From Nitrosomonadales bacterium (GTDB taxonomy: Bacteria; Pseudomonadota; Gammaproteobacteria; Burkholderiales; Gallionellaceae): 56,005 nt of DNA. Every line of letters begins with the position of its first letter. Positions within the stretch are counted from its first letter, which is position 1. Positions 30,728 to 43,037 of this stretch are shown here, piece after piece. The DNA is taken from contig JANYJE010000015.1 in NCBI GenBank assembly GCA_025408405.1, positions 65,573 to 121,577 on the forward strand. Direction: 5' to 3'. A program made the position numbers and the translations under genes. The notes beneath the pieces are model-generated. The model had not been told where the DNA came from, did not search any database, and saw only the letters and a program-made list of their open reading frames with translations.

Positions 30728-31945
30728 CTAACTACGATAGCTGGCGTTGATCTTCACATAGTCGTATGAGAAATCGCACGTCCACAACGTGGCGTTCACC
30801 GCGCCGCGATTCAACACCACGCGGATGGTGATGTCGCTCTGCTGCATGATGCGCTGCCCATCTTCCTCGCGGTAACTGGCTGCGCGCCCGCCGTTCTCGG
30901 CGACCAGCACGTCGTCGAGAGAGAGCTTCAATTTCTCGACATCGAGGTCGGCAACGCCCGCATAACCGATGGCGGCGAGGATGCGCCCGAGATTGGGGTC
31001 GGATGCAAAGAAAGCGGTCTTGACCAACGGTGAATGGGCGATGGCGTAACCGATCTTTTTGCACTCGGCTTCATCGCGCCCCCCTTCCACCTTGATGGTG
31101 ATGAACTTGGTCGCGCCTTCACCGTCGCGCACGATGGCTTGCGCAAGCAGAGTGGCGACCTCGCTGACGGCTGCTTGCAACTGTGCACGATTCGCAGCGT
31201 TGATGGCGACACCGCTCTTGCCGGTGGCGATCAGCATCAGCGCATCGTTGGTAGAGGTGTCTCCATCCACGGTGATGCAGTTGAAAGAGCGATCAGCCGC
31301 CTCGCTCACCATCTGCTGCAACAACGGTTGCGCCACGGCCGCATCAGTGGCGATGTAGCCCAGCATAGTGGCCATATTGGGATGGATCATGCCGGAACCT
31401 TTGGACATCCCGGTTACAGTGACAGTCTTGCCGCCGATCTGCACTTGGCGCGAAACCGCCTTGGCCACGATGTCGGTGGTCATGATGGCCTGTGCTGCAT
31501 CAAACCAGTTGTTCACTCCCAGATTAGCGATTGCACCCGGCAAGCCGGCCACGATGCGCTCGAGTGGCAGAGACTCCATGATCACGCCAGTGGAAAACGG
31601 CAGCACCTGCTCCGGCGCACAGCCCAGCAACTTGGCAACTGCGGCACAGGTGGAGCGTGCGCTCACCATGCCCTGCTCCCCCGTTCCCGCGTTGGCATTG
31701 CCCGTGTTTACTAGCAACGCGCGGATGCCCTTTCCGGCAGCCAGATGTTCGCGCGCGACGATGACCGGCGCGGCGCAAAAACGGTTTTGGGTGAAGACAC
31801 CCGCCACGGTCGACTGCTGATCGAGCTGGATGATCAGCAAATCACGGCGATTGGGCTTTTTTATATTGGCTTCTGTGCTGCCTAGCAGCACACCATTTAC
31901 CGGCAACAGTTCAGCTGCAACAGGTGAGGTCAAGTTAACCGGCAT
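30728..31945 (-). CDS. argJ: Bifunctional ornithine acetyltransferase / N-acetylglutamate synthase
   Basis: ArgJ recycles the acetyl group from N-acetylornithine to glutamate in arginine synthesis. The 405-residue product is self-cleaved before a threonine nucleophile; this site is visible in [17 protein letters not shown] (cleavage before T of ATM). Other family segments are [24 protein letters not shown] and the C-terminal [11 protein letters not shown]. The Met-Pro start has the usual distance to these motifs. Confidence 0.96.
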   Translation of the reverse strand: MPVNLTSPVAAELLPVNGVLLGSTEANIKKPNRRDLLIIQLDQQSTVAGVFTQNRFCAAPVIVAREHLAAGKGIRALLVNTGNANAGTGEQGMVSARSTCAAVAKLLGCAPEQVLPFSTGVIMESLPLERIVAGLPGAIANLGVNNWFDAAQAIMTTDIVAKAVSRQVQIGGKTVTVTGMSKGSGMIHPNMATMLGYIATDAAVAQPLLQQMVSEAADRSFNCITVDGDTSTNDALMLIATGKSGVAINAANRAQLQAAVSEVATLLAQAIVRDGEGATKFITIKVEGGRDEAECKKIGYAIAHSPLVKTAFFASDPNLGRILAAIGYAGVADLDVEKLKLSLDDVLVAENGGRAASYREEDGQRIMQQSDITIRVVLNRGAVNATLWTCDFSYDYVKINASYRS

Positions 31946-31957
31946 TTTTACCTACCT

Positions 31958-32455
31958 TTAATAACGTCCACCTGCGCGGTGTATATAGTTGCTCATTTCC
32001 ACCGACTGCATGTTCATGCGTCGCACGATACCGTGCACATGGCGCACCAGGCCGCGCATGATGTAGTACACGATGGCCGGATTGGTATTCAGCAGATTCT
32101 CAAAGCGGGAACGCTCCAGCAACAATATCTTGCTGTCATTCTTCGCCAGCGTGGTTGCGCTGATTTGAGTCACATCCCCGCCCACAAAAGTAATGATGCC
32201 CGCGATATCTCCCGGCTGCAGCAGGTGCAACGTGACATTTTCTCCCGCCACGGTAACTGTTGCCTCGACTTCACCTTCTGCCAGAATTATCAGGGTTTTA
32301 TTCAGCCGGGTATTGCCCGGATCGAGAATATGTTCGCCCGCCTTATATTCGTGCACCGTCATGATATTCGCCAGCGTTTCTATTTCTGCATCACGCAACT
32401 CTTCAGTCAGATTGGAGTTGTGCAGCGTTTTAAGTATCAGCTCGTGCGTCTTCAT
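31958..32455 (-). CDS. Cyclic-nucleotide-binding-domain protein without HTH
   Basis: The 165-residue product is a Crp-type beta-barrel domain (EYKAGEHILDPG, LIILAEGEVEATVTV, LLQPGDIAGIITFVGG) followed by one long helix (YYIMRGLVRHVHGIVRRMN). It lacks the DNA-binding winged helix of Crp/Fnr proteins. It probably senses a small molecule or acts through a partner. It lies between secA (18 bp) and argJ (13 bp) on the same strand, so it may be expressed with both. Confidence 0.85.
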   Translation of the reverse strand: MKTHELILKTLHNSNLTEELRDAEIETLANIMTVHEYKAGEHILDPGNTRLNKTLIILAEGEVEATVTVAGENVTLHLLQPGDIAGIITFVGGDVTQISATTLAKNDSKILLLERSRFENLLNTNPAIVYYIMRGLVRHVHGIVRRMNMQSVEMSNYIHRAGGRY

Positions 32456-32472
32456 TTCACTCTCCCGGGTTA

Positions 32473-35190
<2,718 letters not shown>

Positions 35191-35240
35191 GTTCTAAGTT
35201 TTCTTCTTTCCAGCATTAAGTTACAGTCGACCTGAATGAA

Positions 35241-35270
35241 AAAGGGGTGAGGTACGCACCTCACCCCTTA
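35241..35270 (-). terminator. Rho-independent terminator between M23 peptidase gene and secA
   Basis: GGGGTGAGGT and ACCTCACCCC form a perfect 10-bp stem with an ACGC-type loop. On the minus strand it is followed by TTTTTC. It ends transcripts of the peptidase gene before secA. Confidence 0.9.
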
Positions 35271-35288
35271 AGCTCAAGGCTGCTCTGC

Positions 35289-36209
35289 TTAACTCGCGGC
35301 GTTTTGCAGGAAACGCACGGGGTTCTGAGCCATGCCTTTAAATCTCACTTCAAAGTGCAGATGATTACCAGTGGAGCGACCAGTGCTCCCGACCTTGGCA
35401 ACTTCCTGTCCACGTTTTACTACCTGCCCAACTTTGACTAGCAGCTTGGACGCATGTGCATAACGCGTAATGATGTCGTTACCATGATCGATCTCTATCA
35501 TATTACCATACTGCGGGTGCAGATCCGCATACACCACTATGCCGCCCGCAGCAGCTGAAATGGGCGTACCCAGAGGCACCATGTAATCCACCCCCTCGTG
35601 CATCGCGTTCTTGCCGGTAAAGGGATCGAGGCGCCAGCCGAAATTGGACGAGTAAAAGCCTTCCTTGACAGGTGCCGCGGATGGAAGCAATTTCTTGCTC
35701 AGTCTGTCCTGCATCAGCAGAGTTTCCAGAGCTGCCAGCTTGTCGCTTCTGTCGCTCAGCAGCGCAGCCAGATCTGTCATCTGCTGATTCATGCTGTTCA
35801 GCGATACATCCTGCTGAGCTGCCGGGACATAAGGGCCACCCTGTGCAGGCATCTGGTTGAAGTTAAATTCCTGCGGCTTCATGCCGGTCAGCTTGGCAAG
35901 GCGCCCACCCAGACTGTCCAGGCGCAGCAATTGTGCCTGCATTTGTCCCACACGCACCGCCATGGTGTCCAGGCTTTCGCGCATGTACGCTTGCTGTTTG
36001 AGCTGCTCATCGTTTTGCGCACTGGCCAGCCAGCTGCGCAGCTCATTGCTCACGCTACCCGGCTGAAAACGCACTATGGCATATTGGGCTGCGAGTACCG
36101 CCGCCAGAAACACTATGAAAAAGCACACCGCACCCAACAGCAAATGCATGCCATTCAGTGTGATATTGCGTGCTTTTACCAATCGATTGGAAACTAGAAT
36201 AATATTCAT
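35289..36209 (-). CDS. M23 (LytM-type) peptidoglycan peptidase, membrane anchored
   Basis: The 306-residue product has an N-terminal helix (LLLGAVCFFIVFLAAVLAAQ), a predicted coiled region with QLLRLDSLGGRLAKLTG, and a C-terminal LytM domain. The zinc and catalytic residues are in NAMHEGVDYMVP, GHGND-type DHGNDIITRYAH and GNHLHFEVRF. Complete metal ligands suggest an active endopeptidase rather than an EnvC-like activator. It lies next to secA, the usual betaproteobacterial place, between the dcw cluster and secA. Confidence 0.92.
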   Translation of the reverse strand: MNIILVSNRLVKARNITLNGMHLLLGAVCFFIVFLAAVLAAQYAIVRFQPGSVSNELRSWLASAQNDEQLKQQAYMRESLDTMAVRVGQMQAQLLRLDSLGGRLAKLTGMKPQEFNFNQMPAQGGPYVPAAQQDVSLNSMNQQMTDLAALLSDRSDKLAALETLLMQDRLSKKLLPSAAPVKEGFYSSNFGWRLDPFTGKNAMHEGVDYMVPLGTPISAAAGGIVVYADLHPQYGNMIEIDHGNDIITRYAHASKLLVKVGQVVKRGQEVAKVGSTGRSTGNHLHFEVRFKGMAQNPVRFLQNAAS

Positions 36210-36238
36210 ACTTCTTCCCTCTAGTAATTACTGATGCC

Positions 36239-36667
36239 GTGTCGCAACGTCTAAACTCTTTTTTTGCCGCCAGCCAGGAATTGCGCCAGCTTACCGGCAA
36301 GGCAAAGCAGCTGCTAACATTGCAACAACATTATGAGCAGGCTGTACCACCAGCTCTGCGGCGCGTGAGTCGCGTCATGCAACTAGACCGGCAGATACTG
36401 ACAATAGCCGCTTACAACAGCGCAGTTGCCGCCAAATTGAGACAAATGGCGCCCGATCTGCTAAGACACCTGCTAGAACACGGGCACGAGGTTACTGTAA
36501 TTCAAGTACGCGTGCAAGTCAGCCCCCCGCCGCCGGCATCCGTTGCCATCAAGCCCGCATTAAGCAGCAGCGGGAAACAGCAGTTAAGCGAACTGGCCGG
36601 CACACTCCCGGATTCCCCACTGCGGCGCGCCCTGCAAGAGCTGATCCGCCTCGGCTCGAGCAAATAA
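36239..36667 (+). CDS. DUF721/DciA-like protein
   Basis: The 142-residue product starts at GTG (MSQRLNSFF). It has the DUF721 pattern: an N-terminal helix, then LDRQILTIAAYNSAVAAKLRQM and a beta-like VTVIQVRVQV followed by a disordered, proline-rich tail. DciA in other bacteria loads the replicative helicase DnaB where DnaC is absent. The location between an M23 peptidase gene and lpxC is conserved in betaproteobacteria. Sequence support for true DciA function is moderate. Confidence 0.75.
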   Translation: MSQRLNSFFAASQELRQLTGKAKQLLTLQQHYEQAVPPALRRVSRVMQLDRQILTIAAYNSAVAAKLRQMAPDLLRHLLEHGHEVTVIQVRVQVSPPPPASVAIKPALSSSGKQQLSELAGTLPDSPLRRALQELIRLGSSK

Positions 36668-36675
36668 AACAAGCC

Positions 36676-36875
36676 CTAATAGCGCAACACTCCCCAGCCC
36701 ACCAGCGCGTAACGCTCCAGCACCAGCAACAGCACAAATTCATCCCCGCGAAAAATACGAAACGCGCCACCTGCCAGGCAAACTTCAGATAACGCGGATT
36801 ATGCGTAAACAGATAGAGGACGCCGGAAACGGCGATCAGCATGGCGGACAACACAAAGAGCAAACGTATCAGCAT
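36676..36875 (-). pseudogene. Small membrane protein gene with a frameshift in a G run
   Basis: The N-terminal frame encodes MLIRLLFVLSAMLIAVSGVL and FTHNPRYLKFAWQVARF, then turns into a cysteine/tryptophan-rich stretch atypical of real proteins. In the next frame, the sequence after the run of four G (36744-36747 on the plus strand as C) reads DEFVLLLVLERYALVGWGVL and stops at 36676. One additional G would give a coherent two-helix protein of about 66 residues. Small two-helix proteins of this kind commonly sit beside lpxC. It may be a true loss, a sequencing error in a homopolymer, or slippage. Confidence 0.55.
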
Positions 36876-36913
36876 TAGCCCTCTCCGTTACCCAGGCGCC
36901 CTCGAGATGCCGG

Positions 36914-37825
36914 CTACACGGCCTGCAATTGCAAACGCAGGAAATCCGGGGCCTCTTCATTCTTATCGAAGGTAACGAATTCCCAGGTCGATTCATCTGC
37001 CAGCATCGCGCGCAGCAAGGAATTATTCAGCGCATGGCCGGATTTATATCCTGAAAACGCCCCGATCAATGGGTGGCCCAGCAAATATAAATCGCCAATG
37101 GCATCGAGCACCTTGTGCTTGACGAACTCATCGTCCGAGCGCAGCCCGTCCGGATTAATGACGCGATACTCATCCATGACGATGGCATTATCCAGGTTGC
37201 CGCCCAGTGCCAGCCCTTGCGCACGCATGTTTTCGACATCGTGCATAAAGCCGAAGGTGCGCGCGCGACTCACCTCTTTGATATAGGAGTGTTCGCCCAG
37301 GTCAACAGTCACCACCTGTTTGGTGCTGGCAAACACAGGATGTGAGAAATTAATGGTGAAGTTTAATTTGTAGCCATTAAACGGGTCGAAGCGCACCCAT
37401 TTGTCTCCGTCTTTGACCTCAACGCTTCTTTTGATGCGAATAAACTTCTTGGCTGCCGATTGCTCAGCGATCCCGGCCGATTGCAGTAGAAAGATAAACG
37501 TCCCGGCGCTACCGTCCATAATTGGCACTTCAGAACTGGTCAGGTCAACGATCGCATTGTCTATCCCCAGCCCTGCAAAAGCCGACATCAAGTGCTCAAT
37601 CGTTGCCACGCGCGCGCTGCCAGCCTCCAGGCAGGTAGACAGACGCGTATCATGCACTGCCAGCGCCTCGGCCTTAAGCTCAACAACAGGATCCATGTCC
37701 ACGCGGCGAAACACGATACCGTTATCCACGGGCGCAGGGCGCAAGGTCAGGTAAACCTTATCACCAGTATGCAAGCCAACTCCCGTTGCTTGCACCGAAT
37801 TTTTGAGCGTGCGTTGCTTAACCAT
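36914..37825 (-). CDS. lpxC: UDP-3-O-acyl-N-acetylglucosamine deacetylase
   Basis: LpxC carries out the committed step of lipid A synthesis. The 303-residue product has the zinc ligands in [19 protein letters not shown] and [18 protein letters not shown], and the aspartate in [14 protein letters not shown]. Its location after ftsZ is the common end of the dcw cluster. An intergenic gap of about 107 bp separates it from ftsZ; a GC-rich palindromic stretch there (CCGGTAACGG, CCGGTGCCCACCGG) may affect readthrough. Confidence 0.97.
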   Translation of the reverse strand: MVKQRTLKNSVQATGVGLHTGDKVYLTLRPAPVDNGIVFRRVDMDPVVELKAEALAVHDTRLSTCLEAGSARVATIEHLMSAFAGLGIDNAIVDLTSSEVPIMDGSAGTFIFLLQSAGIAEQSAAKKFIRIKRSVEVKDGDKWVRFDPFNGYKLNFTINFSHPVFASTKQVVTVDLGEHSYIKEVSRARTFGFMHDVENMRAQGLALGGNLDNAIVMDEYRVINPDGLRSDDEFVKHKVLDAIGDLYLLGHPLIGAFSGYKSGHALNNSLLRAMLADESTWEFVTFDKNEEAPDFLRLQLQAV

Positions 37826-37932
37826 ATTCCAGTCTAGTCCAAGCCTGACAAAATCACTTATCGGCGCATTTTAACACAGCTTACAATCCGTTCCGGTAAC
37901 GGTGTAACCGGTGCCCACCGGCTATCAGTGAC

Positions 37933-39105
37933 TCAGTCTGCCTGCTTGCGCAAAAAAGACGGAATATCCAGCGTATCCACACCCGACTGTTTCATCGCTT
38001 CAACGGTTGCTTCGCGGTGACGGTTGGTGCGCATGACGGCCGGCATTTCCAGCTCGCGATAGTCCACCCCCATGACAGCGCTCGCGTCGTGCGTACCTGT
38101 GCGCTGCTGCTGATCATATGCCAGCACCGGCTTGGGCTGGCTGGCGCGCCCCGGCTTGCCCAGGCCTGTTGCCACGATGGTGACGCGCAGTGCATCGCCC
38201 ATGTTTTCGTCGAACACCTGGCCCACGATCACCGTGGCATCTTCCGCCGCCACACCGCGCACGCTGTTCATCACATCCTTGTACTCGCGCATGGTGAAAT
38301 TGGAGCTGGCAGTAATGTTCACCAGCACGCCGCGCGCACCGGACAAGTCGACGTCTTCCAGCAAGGGACTGGACATGGCGCTTTTTGCCGCTTTTTGTGC
38401 GCGATCCGTGCCTGACGCCGTGGCCGAGCCCATCATGGCCATGCCGTTTTCAGACATCAGGGTTTTCACATCGGCGAAATCCACATTGATCATGCCATCC
38501 ACATTGATGACCTCGGCAATGCCAGCCACTGCGCCCTGCAGCACGCCGTTGGATGCGCGGTAAGCCTCCAGCAGCGTAGTATCCTCACCCAGCACAGTCA
38601 TCAGCTTTTCGTTAGGCACGATAATCAGCGAATCGACAAATTCGGACAAGGCCTCAATACCGGCTTGTGCCAGCTGCATGCGCTTGCGCTCATGCTCGAA
38701 TGGCTTGGTCACCACGGCCACCACCAGAATGTCCATTTCCTTGGCGATTTGCGCAACGACAGGCGCGGCGCCAGTGCCGGTACCACCGCCCATGCCTGCG
38801 GTAATAAACACCATGTCCACACCTTTGAGCAGCTCGACTATGCGCTCACGATCTTCCTGTGCCGCGGCATATCCCACCTCAGGCCTGGCCCCCGCACCCA
38901 GCCCCTTGGTCAGTGAGCTGCCGATTTGCAGCTGGTTAAGCGCCTGATTGCTGCGTAATGCCTGCGCGTCGGTATTGATGGCCACGAACTCCACGCCTTG
39001 CACTGCCTGTTCGATCATATGGTTAACCGCATTACCGCCGCAGCCACCCACACCGATGACCTTAATCACTGCACCCTGTGGTTGCGCATCCATTATCTCA
39101 AACAT
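37933..39105 (-). CDS. ftsZ: Cell division GTPase FtsZ
   Basis: FtsZ polymerises into the division ring. The 390-residue product shows GVGGCGGNAVNHMI, the tubulin signature AGMGGGTGTGAAPVVAQIA, and NVDFADVKTLM. The conserved C-terminal peptide DTLDIPSFLRKQ binds FtsA and ZipA-type partners. It follows ftsA by 52 bp. ZapD, its bundling factor, is encoded at 26045-26794. Confidence 0.98.
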   Translation of the reverse strand: MFEIMDAQPQGAVIKVIGVGGCGGNAVNHMIEQAVQGVEFVAINTDAQALRSNQALNQLQIGSSLTKGLGAGARPEVGYAAAQEDRERIVELLKGVDMVFITAGMGGGTGTGAAPVVAQIAKEMDILVVAVVTKPFEHERKRMQLAQAGIEALSEFVDSLIIVPNEKLMTVLGEDTTLLEAYRASNGVLQGAVAGIAEVINVDGMINVDFADVKTLMSENGMAMMGSATASGTDRAQKAAKSAMSSPLLEDVDLSGARGVLVNITASSNFTMREYKDVMNSVRGVAAEDATVIVGQVFDENMGDALRVTIVATGLGKPGRASQPKPVLAYDQQQRTGTHDASAVMGVDYRELEMPAVMRTNRHREATVEAMKQSGVDTLDIPSFLRKQAD

Positions 39106-39157
39106 GTTTTTTCTCCTTATTAAATTTCTACCGCACCCTGAAGCTAAAAAATCAACC

Positions 39158-40393
39158 CTAAAAATTCCCCTGAAACCAGGCTTTCATCCGCGCCAGCACG
39201 TCATTAAACGAACCCGAATGCATACGCGCCACTTGCTGGCGCTGGTGCTGCTCCATACCGTAGAGCAGCAGCCCCACGGCGGTCGAAAAGCGTGGCGTCT
39301 TCACCACATCCGACAACCCGCCCACATAGCGCGGCAAGCCCAGCCTGACCGGCATGTGAAAAATTTCCTCGCCCAGCTCAACCATGCCCTGCATGGCGCT
39401 GCTGCCCCCGGTGATCACAATGCCGGAGGAAAGCAACTCCTCGAATCCGCTGCGGCGCAATTCGGTCTGCACCAGTGAATACAACTCTTCCACGCGCGGC
39501 TCTATCACTTCTGCCAGCGTCTGCCGCGACAACATGCGCGGCCCGCGCTCTCCCACTCCCGGCACTTCGATTGCCGCATCGTTGGCCAGCTGCCGCAATG
39601 CACAACCATATTTGATCTTGATGTCTTCAGCGTCCTTGGTTGGCGTGCGCAGAGCCATCGCAATATCGTTGGTGATCTGGTCGCCCGCAATCGGTATCAC
39701 CGCGGTATGGCGTATGGCTCCACCGGTAAAGATCGCCACGTCCGTGGTGCCACCGCCAATATCCACCAGACATACACCCAGATCCTTTTCATCATCTTCC
39801 AGCACCGCCTTGCTTGATGCCAGCGGCTGCAGAACCATCTCCGTCATTTCCAGACCGCAGCGGTGCACACACTTCATAATATTCTGCACGGCAGCGACTG
39901 CACCGATGACGATGTGCACTTCCACCTCCAGCTTCATCCCGCTCATGCCCAAAGGCTTCTTGATGCCTTCCTGCCCATCGATACAGAATTCCTGCTCGAG
40001 AATGTGCAAGGTCTGCTGATCGCTGGGCAGGCTCAATGAACTGGCGGTTTCCACTACGCGGTCTATGTCCGCCTGTGCCACTTCCTTGTCCTTGATCTTG
40101 ATCATGCCCTTGCCGTTGGCACTCTTGATATGGCTACCGGCAATTCCGGTGATGATCTCGGTAATCTTGCAATCAGCCATCAATTCTGCGGTTTCCAGCG
40201 AACGCTGGATCGCCGCAACGGTTGCATCGATATTCACTACCATGCCTTTTTTCATCCCGGAAGATTCGTGCATGCCGACGCCGATGACCTCCAGCGTACC
40301 CTCCGGCATAATCTCCCCGACGATAGTGACTATTTTCGAGGTGCCTATATCCAGCCCCACGATAAGGTTCTTGGCTTCCCTGTTTATTCTCAT
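39158..40393 (-). CDS. ftsA: Cell division protein FtsA
   Basis: FtsA is an actin-like ATPase that tethers FtsZ to the membrane. The start at MRINREAKNLIVGLDIGTSK is chosen because GAGGGTGAAG precedes it and the family begins there; the frame is open further upstream. The 411-residue product has VGLDIGTSKI, VCLVDIGGGTTDVAIF and VITGGSSAMQGM. It ends in FNDVLARMKAWFQGNF, the amphipathic membrane-targeting helix. Confidence 0.97.
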   Translation of the reverse strand: MRINREAKNLIVGLDIGTSKIVTIVGEIMPEGTLEVIGVGMHESSGMKKGMVVNIDATVAAIQRSLETAELMADCKITEIITGIAGSHIKSANGKGMIKIKDKEVAQADIDRVVETASSLSLPSDQQTLHILEQEFCIDGQEGIKKPLGMSGMKLEVEVHIVIGAVAAVQNIMKCVHRCGLEMTEMVLQPLASSKAVLEDDEKDLGVCLVDIGGGTTDVAIFTGGAIRHTAVIPIAGDQITNDIAMALRTPTKDAEDIKIKYGCALRQLANDAAIEVPGVGERGPRMLSRQTLAEVIEPRVEELYSLVQTELRRSGFEELLSSGIVITGGSSAMQGMVELGEEIFHMPVRLGLPRYVGGLSDVVKTPRFSTAVGLLLYGMEQHQRQQVARMHSGSFNDVLARMKAWFQGNF

Positions 40394-40397
40394 AGCT

Positions 40398-41150
40398 TCA
40401 CCCTCTAAACCCTCTACCCAAACCCTGCGCTGGTCGAGCGCCAATGCCGTCAAGCCCTGACAGCACATTTGCTGCAAAACCATTGCGATAACGCAAATCC
40501 ACGCGACTCACTGCATTTGTGCGCGCAGCCAGACTGTATGAATACACCGTCACGAAACGCGCCAGGCGTTGCTCCACCTGCTCGCGTCCCAATTCCAGCA
40601 CCATGCCGCTGTCAAGCCGCAGCTGCCAGGAGAAGCGCGGCGACAGACTGATTTGCGCAATACTCTGCCCCCTTGCGGCGAGCGGCTTGCCTAATGCTGC
40701 GTACATTTCAGTAACCTGTGCCGATGTATCGGGCTGACCGATGAAGCCGGGCAATGTCTCGCTGGTTTGTGCCGCGAACACCTCGCCATGAGTGTTTACC
40801 AGCTCGGAATTATTCCAGCGCGCCAGCGCTACATGTTCTTCCACGCTCACTTCCAGACTCCATGGAAATTTTCTGCGCACGCTCACCTTGCGCACCCATG
40901 GCAGTTGCTCAAATGCGCGCCGCGTCTGCTCAAGGTTCACACTGAAGAAGCCGCCCCTGACCGCGTTTTTCACCACCTTGTTCAATTGTTCAATATCCAC
41001 ATGCACTGGTGCAGTGGTCAGTTGCACGCTGCGCAGGTGAAAAACCGGCAGTTGCAGCACATAACGCAACGCACCGTAAGCCAGCAGCAGCAGGCTTGCT
41101 GCCACCAGCAGGTTGGTAATCATGCGCAGCAAATGCGGCTTATCCCACAT
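40398..41150 (-). CDS. ftsQ: Cell division protein FtsQ
   Basis: FtsQ is a bitopic divisome protein linking early and late proteins. The start [11 protein letters not shown] is chosen over an upstream ATG because it keeps only an 11-bp overlap with ddl and gives the usual short cytoplasmic N-terminus. One helix ([19 protein letters not shown]) is followed by the POTRA domain ([12 protein letters not shown]) and a beta domain. The ~250-residue length is normal. Confidence 0.94.
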   Translation of the reverse strand: MWDKPHLLRMITNLLVAASLLLLAYGALRYVLQLPVFHLRSVQLTTAPVHVDIEQLNKVVKNAVRGGFFSVNLEQTRRAFEQLPWVRKVSVRRKFPWSLEVSVEEHVALARWNNSELVNTHGEVFAAQTSETLPGFIGQPDTSAQVTEMYAALGKPLAARGQSIAQISLSPRFSWQLRLDSGMVLELGREQVEQRLARFVTVYSYSLAARTNAVSRVDLRYRNGFAANVLSGLDGIGARPAQGLGRGFRG

Positions 41151-42051
41151 GCGCCTGCTCCAGTATGGCCAGAACCAGCTGTTCAAAGCTCATCCCCGCC
41201 ACGCGTGCCGCCATCGGCACCAGGCTGTGATCTGTCATTCCGGGCGAAGTATTGATCTCCAGCAGATATGGCTTGCCATCCTCATCCACCAGAAAATCCA
41301 CGCGCCCCCAGCCTCTGCCGCCTATCAGTGCAAACGCATGTTGCGCCAGGCGCTGCATTTCAGCTTCCCGAGCTGCCGGCAGACCGCTCGGGCACAGGTA
41401 ACGCGTGTCGTCACGCAAGTATTTCGCCTCGTAATCATAGAACTCGTTGGCCGGCTCAATCTTGATCACGGGTAGCGCCCGGCCTGCCACGATGGCTGCG
41501 GTGTACTCGCCCCCGCCGATGTAGCGCTCGGCGATGACCAGAGTGTCGTGCCGTGCAGCCTCGGCATAGGCTGCAGGCAGATCGGCTGCGCTCTTGACCT
41601 TGCTGATCCCCACGCTTGACCCTTCATTGGCGGGCTTCACAAACAGCGGCTGACCCAGTTGCTGCACTACCGCATTCCAGTCGCTGTTCTGTGTCAGCAA
41701 GGTGTAGTCCGGCACCGGCAAACCTGCCGCCTGCCACACCAGCTTGGTACGCCACTTGTCCATCGCCAACGCCGAAGCCAGCACGCCGCTGCCGGTGTAG
41801 GGAATGCCCAGCAGCTCCAGCGCACCCTGTACCGTACCATCCTCGCCAAACCTGCCATGCAGCGCGATAAACACGCGCTCGAACCCATGCTCCCGCAAGC
41901 CGTGCAAATCCTGCGCGGCCGGATCAAATGCATGGGCATCCACACCGCTGCGCTGCAACGCAGCCAGCACTGCGGCTCCACTCTTGAGCGACACCTCGCG
42001 CTCGGCCGAACGGCCACCAAACAATACGGCCACTTTTCCAAAATCTGTCAC
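41140..42051 (-). CDS. ddl: D-alanine--D-alanine ligase
   Basis: Ddl makes the D-Ala-D-Ala dipeptide for muropeptide synthesis. The 303-residue product contains [54 protein letters not shown], and [18 protein letters not shown], all standard. It overlaps ftsQ and starts 4 bp before the murB stop region, so translation is coupled. Confidence 0.97.
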   Translation of the reverse strand: MTDFGKVAVLFGGRSAEREVSLKSGAAVLAALQRSGVDAHAFDPAAQDLHGLREHGFERVFIALHGRFGEDGTVQGALELLGIPYTGSGVLASALAMDKWRTKLVWQAAGLPVPDYTLLTQNSDWNAVVQQLGQPLFVKPANEGSSVGISKVKSAADLPAAYAEAARHDTLVIAERYIGGGEYTAAIVAGRALPVIKIEPANEFYDYEAKYLRDDTRYLCPSGLPAAREAEMQRLAQHAFALIGGRGWGRVDFLVDEDGKPYLLEINTSPGMTDHSLVPMAARVAGMSFEQLVLAILEQAHVG

Positions 42052-43037
42052 GCTACGCTCCCTCCTGCTGCATCACCCACGATGCGCACTTCACACTGCA
42101 GCCTGACGCCGGTTTCTGCCAGCACTTGTGCCTGCACAGCATTAATCAGGCTCTCTATATCCGTTGCGGTGGCATCACCGGTATTGACGATAAAATTGGC
42201 ATGCTTTTCAGATACCCGCGCGCCGCCTATCTGCCTGCCCTTCAGCCCGCACGATTCGATCAGTCGTGCCGCATAATCGCCAGTTGGGTTACGGAATACA
42301 GAACCCGCGTTGGGCAGGTTCAACGGCTGCGTAGCGATACGCCTGGATAACAGCGCCTTGATTTCCTGGCGCGACGTTTCTTCATCGCCTGCCGGCAGCC
42401 TGAACCAGGCACCGACAAAGAACTCTTCCTGGTGAAACGTGAAAGGTGAAAGGTGAAACGAATTCCGCGCTTCCCGTTTCCCGCTTCCCGTTTCCCGTTT
42501 CACAACAGAGCGGTACCCGATCTCATATTCATCCGGGGTGCGTTCCAACAATTCGCCGCCGCGAGTCATCACCTGCACGCGCTCGACCACAGCCCATGTT
42601 TCACTGCCATAGCAACCCGCGTTCATGCTCAGCATGCCGCCCACCGTGCCGGGGATTCCGGCAAAAAATTCGGCCCCGCAAAAACTGTTATGCGCCGCAA
42701 AGCGCGCCAGCTTTGCGCCCGCCACTCCCGCTTGCGCGTACACCGACCCGTCCTGCTCGATGCGCAATTCTTTCAGCGCGGCATGCAGCAACAGCACGGT
42801 GCCGCGCAGGCCACCGTCGCGCACCAGCAGATTGCTGCCCAGCCCCACTGCGAGCACAGGCTCATGCGCAGGCAGGCTGCGCAAAAACAGTTGCAGATCC
42901 GCCAGATCGGCTGGCTGATACATGCGCTCGACCTTGCCGCCAGCGCGCCAGCTGACATGTTTGCGCATGCTCACATCCTGCTGCAGCGTTCCGCGCAAGC
43001 CGTCCGTGGTGAAATGCTGTGCTTCTGTCATGTTCAT
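42048..43037 (-). CDS. murB: UDP-N-acetylenolpyruvoylglucosamine reductase with in-frame repeat insert
   Basis: MurB is the FAD enzyme completing UDP-N-acetylmuramate. The product has [36 protein letters not shown], and the proton-donor region [20 protein letters not shown]. At 329 residues it carries an extra segment of about 20-25 residues ([19 protein letters not shown] and on) between EIGYRSVVK and [13 protein letters not shown]. This is encoded by heptanucleotide repeats and is in frame. The start overlaps the murC stop as ATGA. The insert lies in a loop region before a core strand, so the enzyme is probably still active. Confidence 0.93.
   Translation of the reverse strand: MNMTEAQHFTTDGLRGTLQQDVSMRKHVSWRAGGKVERMYQPADLADLQLFLRSLPAHEPVLAVGLGSNLLVRDGGLRGTVLLLHAALKELRIEQDGSVYAQAGVAGAKLARFAAHNSFCGAEFFAGIPGTVGGMLSMNAGCYGSETWAVVERVQVMTRGGELLERTPDEYEIGYRSVVKRETGSGKREARNSFHLSPFTFHQEEFFVGAWFRLPAGDEETSRQEIKALLSRRIATQPLNLPNAGSVFRNPTGDYAARLIESCGLKGRQIGGARVSEKHANFIVNTGDATATDIESLINAVQAQVLAETGVRLQCEVRIVGDAAGGSVA
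42432..42503. repeat. Inverted heptanucleotide repeat island inside murB
   Basis: On the plus strand four units GTGAAAS occur head to tail (GTGAAAC GTGAAAG twice, then GTGAAAC). An 9-bp spacer follows, then GCTTCCC GTTTCCC GCTTCCC and GTTTCCC GTTTCAC. The last unit is the reverse complement of the first, so the island is roughly palindromic. It resembles short tandem heptamer repeats (STRR-like) normally found between genes. Confidence 0.85.

Noticed and set aside
42432..42503. CRISPR-like array in murB
   Set aside because: Units are only 7 bp, directly adjacent and without spacers; it is a short tandem repeat island.
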